A DNA stretch of 64,000 bases from Lagierella sp. (GTDB lineage Bacteria; Bacillota; Clostridia; Tissierellales; Peptoniphilaceae), in the NCBI RefSeq assembly GCF_029983815.1, contig NZ_JASBYU010000001.1, positions 194,250 to 258,249 of the forward strand, written 5' to 3'. The notes beneath the pieces were generated by a model. That model worked only from the letters and a program-made list of their open reading frames with translations, was not told where the DNA came from and did not search any database. The number at the start of each line of letters is the position of its first letter. The first letter of the stretch is position 1. Position numbers and translations under genes: made by a program. Of this stretch, positions 17,554-24,916 are shown piece by piece.

Positions 17554-17582
17554 ATTATAGTGTTTATCTATGAGATAGACAA
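17554..17582 (-). promoter_or_regulatory. Promoter with operator palindrome for the ribbon-helix-helix gene
   Basis: On the minus strand TTGTCT (-35), a 17-base spacer and a perfect TATAAT (-10). The spacer and the adjoining -35 bases contain an imperfect palindrome, GTCTATCT-cat-AGATAAAC (17562-17580, one mismatch in the arms). A protein bound there would block RNA polymerase. Position directly upstream of a DNA-binding protein gene makes autorepression the simplest reading. Confidence 0.7.
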
Positions 17583-17649
17583 GTAAGCTGTCGTTTACAT
17601 AATTATATAATGATAAATTATAATTAACTATACTCATTTGCAAAATAGA

Positions 17650-17670
17650 GTGTTTAATTATAAGATATAG
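17650..17670. promoter_or_regulatory. Second copy of the operator-like sequence
   Basis: The 21 bases match the sequence at 17560-17580 at 16 positions (shared GTGTTTA...TAT.AGATA.A). It lies 90 bp away, just past the arcA stop. An inverted ACAAGTAA / TTACTTGT pair (17579-17586 and 17670-17677) flanks the segment between the two copies. Could be a second binding site permitting looping, or an arcA 3' element. Confidence 0.4.
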
Positions 17671-17702
17671 TTTACTTGTACCTTATTATACTGGCAGTGT
17701 TA

Positions 17703-18929
17703 TTATAATATTTCTTCTCTAATTAGAGGCATACTCATACAACGAGGGCCTCCTCTACCCCTTGAAAGTTCACTATCTCTTATCTCAAGGACATTTACTC
17801 CTCTCTCCCTAAGTAGTTCATTGGTAATGATATTTCTCTCATATACCACAACATTTCCTGGAGATATACAAAGTGTATTGGAGCCGTCATTCCATTGTTC
17901 CCTTTCAGAAATCATCTTATCTCCGCCACCACAGTAGATAAGTTCCACTTCTCTATCTAAGTACCTGGACAAGATATTTCCCAAAGTGTCGTGTATCTCA
18001 TTGGTTTTTATCTCCTCACTTGAACTTCCTTTTTTTAATTCAAAGACTCTCAAGGTTTCAAGAATTCCTGGATGCACCGTAAATTTATCATAATCTATTT
18101 GAGTGAATACGGTATCTAGATGCATAAATGCCCTAATCTTTGGAATATCTATGGCAACAACAGTTTCTATTTCACTGTCCGAATTATAGAAAATATTCTT
18201 TGCCAGCTTTTCAATTGCCTCTGGTTGTGTTCTTTGTGAAATTCCCACTGCCAAAGTCTTTTTATTGATATTTAATACATCTCCACCTTCAATGGAAAAT
18301 TCATAATCTCTATCATAAAACTTAACAACGTCCTTAAACTTTTCACTATGACTAAATATCATATGGGCAAAAATAGTCTCTCTTTGACGGATAAAGGTAT
18401 ACATCTTGTTGATAACTACGCCATTTCCTACAGATGAAAAAGGGTCTCTTTGAAAATATAGATTTGGCATAGGTAACATCAGCATATCAGAACTATCCTG
18501 GGAATAGGATTCTAAAAATTCTGATTTTTTTAAATCTATTTCCTTGTAATTTACACCGGCAATAGATTTATCCACCAATTTTTTCATATCCGTAAAACCA
18601 TTAAAGTATTCCCGTAATGCATCGATATAATAATCGCTTTTTATGCCTGAATCCTCTAATAATTGGTTTATGAAATCTTCTTTCAGCTCTGGTTTTTCCT
18701 TCAAAAGATCAGCCATTAGCTCTTCTAAATAAAAGACTTCTACTCCCTTTTCTCTTAATAGATTGGCAAAAGCATCGTGTTCCTCCGCAGCTCTTTCCAA
18801 ATATGGAATGTCGTCAAATAATAACTCCTGCAGTTTTCCCGGAGTCATGTTCAAAAGCTCTTCCCCAGGTCTATGGAGTAAAACCTTTTTTAATTTTCCA
18901 ATCTCATTTGTTACATTAATACTAGTCAA
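17703..18929 (-). CDS. arcA: Arginine deiminase
   Basis: 408 residues, full length. Converts L-arginine to citrulline and ammonia, the first step of the ATP-yielding arginine deiminase pathway and of acid resistance. The active-site nucleophile is C397 in GGPRCMSMPL; EGGDVLN, MHLDTVF and the FQRDPFSSVG region supply the other guanidinium-binding residues. Translation begins at a TTG (18929) with GTGAGGTG five bases upstream. No arcB, arcC or arcD is in the window, so the rest of the pathway must be encoded elsewhere or citrulline is the end product. A gap of about 330 bases separates it from the next gene. Confidence 0.97.
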   Translation of the reverse strand: MTSINVTNEIGKLKKVLLHRPGEELLNMTPGKLQELLFDDIPYLERAAEEHDAFANLLREKGVEVFYLEELMADLLKEKPELKEDFINQLLEDSGIKSDYYIDALREYFNGFTDMKKLVDKSIAGVNYKEIDLKKSEFLESYSQDSSDMLMLPMPNLYFQRDPFSSVGNGVVINKMYTFIRQRETIFAHMIFSHSEKFKDVVKFYDRDYEFSIEGGDVLNINKKTLAVGISQRTQPEAIEKLAKNIFYNSDSEIETVVAIDIPKIRAFMHLDTVFTQIDYDKFTVHPGILETLRVFELKKGSSSEEIKTNEIHDTLGNILSRYLDREVELIYCGGGDKMISEREQWNDGSNTLCISPGNVVVYERNIITNELLRERGVNVLEIRDSELSRGRGGPRCMSMPLIREEIL

Positions 18930-19174
18930 TTTTACACCTCACTATTAATTGAATAAGTTCTAGAAATAGCAGAAAACATTTTCAATTAAGCAATCAAAAA
19001 ATTTGATCACCCAACTAATTCTGTAATAAATATGAGATTTTTATCTTGATTTCTTCTAATCGATTTATCTCTAATCTACCATTCTAATAAAATATTGGTC
19101 AAACACAAAAATCTAAATGCTCGACTTGTTCTCAATAAATAATTATACACTAAATACTTATAGCTTTAAAGTAA

Positions 19175-19238
19175 AATCAAGGGCTCATCATCAAACACCA
19201 CTACTTTTTTAAGAATTTGATAGATTGAACCCTTGATT
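19175..19238 (-). terminator. Long inverted-repeat structure after the DUF2207 gene, possible terminator
   Basis: AATCAAGGG and CCCTTGATT form a perfect 9-bp stem enclosing about 46 bases, with an inner ATCAAA/TTTGAT pairing. It begins 20 bases after the DUF2207 stop on the minus strand and is followed by TTTACTTT. The rest of the 330-base gap up to arcA (18930-19174) is AT-rich and holds nothing else I can identify. Confidence 0.45.
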
Positions 19239-19257
19239 ATTACATAATTTCAAAAAC

Positions 19258-21006
19258 CTACCTTGCTCCTCCTCCAGAGCCTCCACCAAAGGAACCGCCA
19301 CCTCCGCCGATACTGGAACTTCCACCATATCCAGAGCTACCACTTCTACTACTTGAAGAGGAATATTCAAACGCAGCATAATAAGCAGTCCTTGCCATAT
19401 CATGAGCCACAGTTATCGTATCAGGATTGTAGAGTTCTTCGTATTCAATCTCAGGATATAATTTACTAAATTCCTTTCTTACTTCCTCAGTTATCCCCAG
19501 AAATCCTGCCCATATCATATACTTATCCCAAAGGTGTACATTATAGGACTCACGCTCATTGAGTAGAGAGAAATTTTTTAAATAATTTCTAAACCTTATT
19601 ACCCTGGACATCAGCTCCTCACCTTCAGGCGTCTCTATAAATTCATTATTTCTAAATAGAGTCCTATTGGGATTTTTTTGATAATACCCTAGAGCTAGTA
19701 ATCTATTTTCTGAAAAATTGAATAGGCCATCTTGAAAAAGTCTAAGTTCTCTTTCATTTTTCCTTGCCCAAAGGGAGAACTCATTACTTTCCAAAAGTCC
19801 ATCCTCAGACGCTTCTAACAGTTTATAAAACAGGGTCACTTCCTTCGGATCCTCTAAAGAATCCTCCTTTTGTCTTTTATTAAAGGAGATTGTATTAATC
19901 TTAAAAGCATTTTTTTGTCTTTTAAAGATAGCCCCTTGTTGAGTTTTTACAGTTTCAATAGCCCCCTCATGTATCCACTTTAGAAAATATCCGGTTAAAA
20001 AGTTAGTGAAGTTTCCATAGTCCAATCTATACAATAGATCATATAGTTCAGATCCAGTATGTTCTGTTGGAATGTCCCTATAATATTGACCCTTTAATTT
20101 TCTTTTCATTTTATTGGCTTTTTTTGATCTTTTAGCTTTATTAGCTATAAATCTTCCAGTGAATAAAGCGGTTAATATTGCAACAAATGGAATTCCTAAA
20201 GTCATTATTAAAACTGAAATAAACTTCTTCCAACTTCCTAAGGGTACGTCATTTTCCTGAATAAAAGAAGATCCTTCTTTAGCCCCTTTTACTATATCTG
20301 TATAGGTTTTATCTATAGTTGAAGAAGTATCAATGGAACCCTTTGGCAGCTTATATAAAACTGTAACGTAATTTGTTTCCCCTATGGTTTCGTGGGAGGT
20401 TGCACTGACAAAATCTTCATGAATTTGAGTTTCTCCAACGTACCCAAATCCCCAGATCCTTAAATCCTCCTTATTAAAGGGAACATCACTTACAATTTTT
20501 AAATTAAAGTTCTCTATTGGCATATTAAAGCTATCATTTACATATTTCCAAAATGTCAAAAGTTCCCCATCGGAAGTCTTTCTAACAAAATTGGAGATTT
20601 TATAGACCAGGGTAAATTGATGTTGCCCATAACTTCCTATCCCCATTACCAATTCATCTTGACCATTGTTATTATATATCCCGCTTTTATTTTTTTTATC
20701 TTCAATTGAATCATTAACATTCCAATTTCTACCCATGTCTTCAAACTTTACACCATTTTCAAAAACCTGGAAGTCAACTATTTTAGAATCTCTCATATCA
20801 CCCATGGGAATATAGAATTCTGTACCACTATACTGGTGCAAATCAATTGTTGAAGTAATCGTTGCAAAACCATCTTTATGAATTCTGGTTTCCATTTCCA
20901 TATTGGTAATTTTATTGGATTCTGCATTTATCTTTATTGGAAAAATTAATAAAAAAAGGGCCAATAAAGATACTATGAACCTTTTTTTTATAAAGTCAAA
21001 TCTCAT
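19258..21006 (-). CDS. DUF2207 domain membrane protein with Gly/Ser-rich tail
   Basis: 582 residues: signal peptide (about 1-28), an extracytoplasmic beta-rich DUF2207 domain (about 30-245, with the GSYGQHQFTLVYKISNFV segment), a membrane helix (about 262-285), a basic loop (KAKRSKKANKMKRK), a mostly alpha-helical cytoplasmic region, and a C-terminal Ser/Gly-rich tail ending in repeated GGG blocks. This is the standard layout of YPM-type DUF2207 proteins, usually encoded beside LemA, as here (10 bases apart). Function unknown; the pair is often considered envelope-related. An additional reading frame over the tail on the same strand is a shadow. Confidence 0.9.
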   Translation of the reverse strand: MRFDFIKKRFIVSLLALFLLIFPIKINAESNKITNMEMETRIHKDGFATITSTIDLHQYSGTEFYIPMGDMRDSKIVDFQVFENGVKFEDMGRNWNVNDSIEDKKNKSGIYNNNGQDELVMGIGSYGQHQFTLVYKISNFVRKTSDGELLTFWKYVNDSFNMPIENFNLKIVSDVPFNKEDLRIWGFGYVGETQIHEDFVSATSHETIGETNYVTVLYKLPKGSIDTSSTIDKTYTDIVKGAKEGSSFIQENDVPLGSWKKFISVLIMTLGIPFVAILTALFTGRFIANKAKRSKKANKMKRKLKGQYYRDIPTEHTGSELYDLLYRLDYGNFTNFLTGYFLKWIHEGAIETVKTQQGAIFKRQKNAFKINTISFNKRQKEDSLEDPKEVTLFYKLLEASEDGLLESNEFSLWARKNERELRLFQDGLFNFSENRLLALGYYQKNPNRTLFRNNEFIETPEGEELMSRVIRFRNYLKNFSLLNERESYNVHLWDKYMIWAGFLGITEEVRKEFSKLYPEIEYEELYNPDTITVAHDMARTAYYAAFEYSSSSSRSGSSGYGGSSSIGGGGGSFGGGSGGGAR

Positions 21007-21016
21007 GGTTTACACC

Positions 21017-21559
21017 CTATTTCCATGAGGGCATATCAGTCTTTGTTGAAGTATTTTCAAAATACTCTTCCTGTTGAAAACCCATTGCCGATGCAATAAG
21101 GGATTTAGGAAAAACCATTAATGCCCTATTGTACATGGTAACAGTATCATTAAAAATCATCCTTGAATGTCTCACATTATCTTCGTATTTATTTATAGAT
21201 TCCATAGTGTTTTCATATAGATTAGAAGCCTTGAGCTGTGGATAGTTTTCAACTATTGCTAAAAGTCTACTAAATACATTGGAAAACTGTTGGTCATCTT
21301 TTTCAATCTCCTTAACAGAAGAATTCTTCCCTATAGATGACCTTGAATCCACAATGTCCTTTAAAACTTTTTCTTCATAATCGCTATACTTTGAAGTACC
21401 ATCAATCAATGTCTTTATTGCATCCCATCTAGACTCGATTTGAGCAGCTATTTGACTTTTAGAATTCCTTACATTTTCACGTAGTCTAACTAAAGAGTTA
21501 TAGACCCCTATGGCATATAGGACTAAAAGCACTAATATTACAATTACTGCAATTATCAT
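21017..21559 (-). CDS. LemA family protein
   Basis: 180 residues with an N-terminal membrane helix (about 1-18) and the LemA helical bundle: YNSLVRLRENVRNSKSQIAAQIESRWD and the C-terminal VFPKSLIASAMGFQQEEYFE are diagnostic. LemA proteins are membrane-anchored with a small N-terminal segment outside and helices inside; the molecular function is not known. GGAGG lies five bases before the ATG. Cotranscribed with the DUF2207 gene. Confidence 0.94.
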   Translation of the reverse strand: MIIAVIVILVLLVLYAIGVYNSLVRLRENVRNSKSQIAAQIESRWDAIKTLIDGTSKYSDYEEKVLKDIVDSRSSIGKNSSVKEIEKDDQQFSNVFSRLLAIVENYPQLKASNLYENTMESINKYEDNVRHSRMIFNDTVTMYNRALMVFPKSLIASAMGFQQEEYFENTSTKTDMPSWK

Positions 21560-21632
21560 AATTTCCTCCTATTTAAATATATTTGTAGAATTTCCAAGTA
21601 CTGGATCAATCTGCTATTAATTTTTTAAAAAT

Positions 21633-21661
21633 AAGTAATACTCATGTAAGTAGTATTACTT
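21633..21661. terminator. Perfect hairpin between galT and lemA
   Basis: AAGTAATACT-catgtaagt-AGTATTACTT, a perfect 10-bp stem with T-rich sequence on both sides. It lies about 110 bases beyond the galT terminator and upstream of lemA, so it may be a backup terminator or part of the lemA leader. Confidence 0.55.
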
Positions 21662-21771
21662 TTTAATTATTGTTACCCTAAGCCTTGGAACATTTCTCAT
21701 TTACATTAAGATTTAACTTTGTTTTAACATTCATACATAGAATATCACAACAATTTAGTGATGAAATTTTT

Positions 21772-21808
21772 AAAGAAAAACCCTCCTACTAACTAAAGCA
21801 AGGAGGGT
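21772..21808 (-). terminator. Rho-independent terminator after galT
   Basis: On the minus strand ACCCTCCT pairs with AGGAGGGT around a 13-base loop, followed by TTTTTCTTT. It ends the mprF-galT operon 33 bases after the galT stop. Confidence 0.92.
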
Positions 21809-21841
21809 AAATTTAAAATTTATTGCCATAGACTCTACTAT

Positions 21842-23314
21842 TTAATTTTTGAGCTTTTCTAAAAAAAGTTTTAATCCTTTAGTATCATATCCTTTAAATA
21901 TGGAACAGTCTTCTAAAATCCTTTTAAAAATCTCTCCAATTCCCTCGTCAATACATCTACTAAAGTCCTTTTCTTTACAGCTCTTAAGTAAATCTATCAG
22001 ACTCTTATGTTTTATGATGATTTCCGGGTCTAGGTTTCTTTCATTTACCATATACTCTTCAATAATTTTCTTTTCTTTTTTTAATCTTCCAGGAAGAACT
22101 GCATAACCTGCCGCTTCTAATAATCCAATATTTTCCTTCTTTATATTATGATATTGAGTAGTTGGATGAAAAACTCCAAAGGGCTTTTCTAAAGTCGTCA
22201 AATTATTTCTCAGAATCAAGAAAAAATTGTAGTATCCATCTATCTTTTTCAAAATAGGAGTAATCGTATTGTGTTGACCTTCTTCATCCCTAGAAATTAT
22301 GTTTTCCTCTGGAAAATCAAAATTTTCCCATATCTTTAATACTTTTTCACATATCCTTTGTACACTTTCTCTATCTTTTCCAACAATTTTAATCGTAGTC
22401 ATAGGCCAATCCAAAATGGACAGTTCTATATTTTCATAACCTAAAACTTCAAATTTTATACTGTCCTTGGCATTAAAAATTGGTAAGTCACAATTACCAC
22501 CTTGATAGTGTAGATGATTTAATATAGATCCACCAACAATAGGTAGTCCAGCATTAGAACCTATAAAGTAATGGGGTAAAACTTCCACAAAGTCCATCAA
22601 ATAGGAAAAAGTACTATTATCTATTACCATTTTCTTATGTTCTTCAGAAAATACTATGCAATGTTCCTGGTAGTAAACATAGGGAGAATACTGAATAAAC
22701 CAATTCCCTTTTAAATCCAAAGGAATGCTCCTAAGGGTTGCCTTAGAATTATAATTAAGACCTCCAGCATAGCCTTCATTTTCTTTACAAAGCATACACT
22801 TGGGATAAACCCTAAGTTTCTTTTTATTTTCGTTTATAATGTCGATTTGTGACTTCTCAGGTTTTGACAAGTTGATTATCAGCTTTAAATTTCCGTAATC
22901 AGATTTATATTCCCAGAAGTAATCCTTTAAAATTCTATCCCTTCTGATATAGTTAATGTCTTTACAATATTCATAAAAAAAATCCGTAGCTTTCTTTGGA
23001 GAGGTCTCAAGCAATTCATAGAACTTTTTTGTAATCTGTGAAGGTTTTAAGGAAAATACATTCATTATTTCAGTATCAAAATTATCCTTTTGTACCCTTG
23101 ACCCGCCATCGATTATTCCCCTAGAGGAGGCCTCTTGAACAAGGGATTCTAAAATCTCTTCAAGAGATCTAGAAGTTAATTCTACCTCATTTCCCATGAC
23201 ATCTTCATTAAATAACCATAGAATTCTATTTGTAATATATTGTCTGTCCTCTTCATCAACTAATTTTTTTTGAATACCATATTCAACTAAATCCAAAATA
23301 TCTTGGCTTAACAC
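21842..23314 (-). CDS. galT: Hexose-1-phosphate uridylyltransferase, type 2 GalT
   Basis: 490 residues, the length of the Firmicute type 2 GalT family. Exchanges UMP between UDP-glucose and galactose-1-phosphate in the Leloir pathway. The nucleophile-containing HxH is visible in GGSILNHLHYQGG (H267, H269), with the Asn/His segment EEGQHNTITPILKK further on. Usually type 2 galT is beside galK and galE; neither is present here. Instead it is the last gene of an operon with mprF, a nitrilase-like protein and an aldo/keto reductase, eight bases after the latter. It may therefore act on another sugar-1-phosphate needed for envelope glycans (inference). Confidence 0.9.
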   Translation of the reverse strand: MLSQDILDLVEYGIQKKLVDEEDRQYITNRILWLFNEDVMGNEVELTSRSLEEILESLVQEASSRGIIDGGSRVQKDNFDTEIMNVFSLKPSQITKKFYELLETSPKKATDFFYEYCKDINYIRRDRILKDYFWEYKSDYGNLKLIINLSKPEKSQIDIINENKKKLRVYPKCMLCKENEGYAGGLNYNSKATLRSIPLDLKGNWFIQYSPYVYYQEHCIVFSEEHKKMVIDNSTFSYLMDFVEVLPHYFIGSNAGLPIVGGSILNHLHYQGGNCDLPIFNAKDSIKFEVLGYENIELSILDWPMTTIKIVGKDRESVQRICEKVLKIWENFDFPEENIISRDEEGQHNTITPILKKIDGYYNFFLILRNNLTTLEKPFGVFHPTTQYHNIKKENIGLLEAAGYAVLPGRLKKEKKIIEEYMVNERNLDPEIIIKHKSLIDLLKSCKEKDFSRCIDEGIGEIFKRILEDCSIFKGYDTKGLKLFLEKLKN

Positions 23315-23322
23315 AGCTCCTC

Positions 23323-24174
23323 CTATACTATATCTAAAAATTGTCTACTTGATGGTGGTGGAAAAATATTATCTAAAATCCTTAAATCTTTCCTATCCAA
23401 TATCATCCTACCAATCCTTATTATTTCGTCTATATGCTTCTTATCCGTAGATTTTGGTATTGGAATGATATTGTCCCTACTAAGTACAAAGGCTAAAAGT
23501 AACCCCTGGATGGAGATATTATACTTACATGCAATCTGATTGAGTCTAATATTATTGATTAAATCAGTATTTAGCATGCCACCCATTGCCATAGGACAAT
23601 AAGCCATCATCCTTATGCCCTTTTCCTTTAAAAATCCCTGCAACTCAAACTCCGTTCCTCGAGAACCCAAGTGGTACAAAACTTGATTTACAACACAGTG
23701 GTCCCCATCCAATGTATGGTGCAATTTTTTCATATTAAAAAGATCAAAATTGGACACTCCCCAGTGCTTTATCAACCTTTTATTTCTAAGTTCTTCCAGG
23801 CAGTTTACCGCCTCTTGAAAAGAAATTGGTCCAGCCCATCCAATAAGATATAAATCTAAATAATCCGTCTTCAACCGCTTTAAGGTGTTTTCTATGGAAT
23901 AATAGATTTTTTCCTTTTTACAGTTAAATGGACAAATCTTAGACACCAAGAATAGCTCTTTTCGATTAAAGTTTTCAATAGCTTTACCGACGATTAATTC
24001 AGCTTTGCCTTTGGTATACATCTCAGCAGTATCGATCAGCTTTATTCCACCTTCTAAAGCATATCTTAAAGCATCAACCTCTTTGAATAAGAGTGAAGGA
24101 TCTTCTCCTATTTTATAGGTAGTTATTCCTAACTTTGGGATTTTAATTCCAGTTTTTAATATCAAATTTTTCAT
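23323..24174 (-). CDS. Aldo/keto reductase lacking the usual catalytic histidine
   Basis: 283 residues with an AKR (beta/alpha)8 fold similar to the DkgA/YtbE group. D48 and Y53 (LIDTAEMY) and K79 (LVSKICP) of the catalytic tetrad are present, as is the WGVSNFD strand and the C-terminal IPIPKSTDKKHIDE NADPH-binding region. At the position where the family has LIHWP, this protein has LIGWA, so the catalytic His is Gly112. That change should lower or alter ordinary carbonyl reduction. Substrate unknown. It lies 19 bases after the nitrilase-like gene and eight before galT. Confidence 0.88.
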   Translation of the reverse strand: MKNLILKTGIKIPKLGITTYKIGEDPSLLFKEVDALRYALEGGIKLIDTAEMYTKGKAELIVGKAIENFNRKELFLVSKICPFNCKKEKIYYSIENTLKRLKTDYLDLYLIGWAGPISFQEAVNCLEELRNKRLIKHWGVSNFDLFNMKKLHHTLDGDHCVVNQVLYHLGSRGTEFELQGFLKEKGIRMMAYCPMAMGGMLNTDLINNIRLNQIACKYNISIQGLLLAFVLSRDNIIPIPKSTDKKHIDEIIRIGRMILDRKDLRILDNIFPPPSSRQFLDIV

Positions 24175-24193
24175 TTTATTGATCTACCATATA

Positions 24194-24910
24194 TTATAAT
24201 CCCATAATGTAACTTTCACCAAGGTCTACCATATCATCTTTGATTACTTTTCCATGTAACATCAATTGAATTCTGCCCTTAAGGGATGTACCATCCTCCA
24301 TTATTCTGGTAAATAGAAGAACTGGTTTATCAAGAATTTCTGAAACCTTTAAATACTCGCTCTCAGCCTTTTGGCTATCTGCAAACTCCTTAGAATGAGA
24401 CCAATAGAATAAATCCACCTTAGCATCCATATCAACAATCTGAGGTAAAATTTCTTCATCCAGAAAATCTTCTCCCAAAACTATACCAATCTCCTTATCC
24501 TTTACACCATAGCTGTATAATTTTTCCCCTTCCCTATAGTCGGCACATGCTCTTTCTGCTTTCCATTTAGGAGATAGGCTTCTATAATTGAAGCCTTCCT
24601 CTCCACCAGTTCCCATAAGCATATAAGAAGAGTATATTCCTCCCTTATAATTCTCATAATAACCAAATCCTAGAGCAAAATTTTTATTTGAAAGCGCCTT
24701 TTTAATGGTCACTATTTCCTTAGAATTCTCAAACAAAGTAGATTTTACATCTTCTTTATAGTCAAAGGACATAGAATCATAGCCTTGTAAAAATCCTTCT
24801 TCGTATAGTATAAGATCTACATCTTCTGTATTTTCTATCTCTTCCAATACCCTTTTGATATTTTCTTCTGGGATATTGGATTTTAAAACTACAGGTATCT
24901 TTAAAATCAT
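24194..24910 (-). CDS. Nitrilase-superfamily-like protein without the catalytic cysteine
   Basis: 238 residues. The pattern matches the carbon-nitrogen hydrolase fold: LILYEEGFLQGYD (E38 at the catalytic Glu position), GFGYYENYKGGIYSSYMLMG, a PKWKAE segment at about 114-119 that could supply the Lys, a REGEKLYSYGVKDKEIGIVLGED stretch and a late hydrophobic strand. The nucleophile normally appears in a GV.iCyD strand; here it reads GIVLGED, so Cys is replaced by Gly146. It is therefore probably a pseudoenzyme, or my alignment is off by a few residues. Tightly packed (six bases) behind mprF. Family call is by pattern only. Confidence 0.6.
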   Translation of the reverse strand: MILKIPVVLKSNIPEENIKRVLEEIENTEDVDLILYEEGFLQGYDSMSFDYKEDVKSTLFENSKEIVTIKKALSNKNFALGFGYYENYKGGIYSSYMLMGTGGEEGFNYRSLSPKWKAERACADYREGEKLYSYGVKDKEIGIVLGEDFLDEEILPQIVDMDAKVDLFYWSHSKEFADSQKAESEYLKVSEILDKPVLLFTRIMEDGTSLKGRIQLMLHGKVIKDDMVDLGESYIMGL

Positions 24911-24916
24911 AATGTA

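Noticed and set aside
19258..19360. Tandem DNA repeat
   Set aside because: The repetitive look comes from the Gly/Ser-rich coding tail of the DUF2207 protein.
19209..19403. 64-residue minus-strand frame overlapping the end of the DUF2207 gene
   Set aside because: It lies in another frame over the Gly/Ser-rich tail and its composition (Val/Glu/Ala repeats) mirrors that repetitive DNA; no ribosome-binding site.
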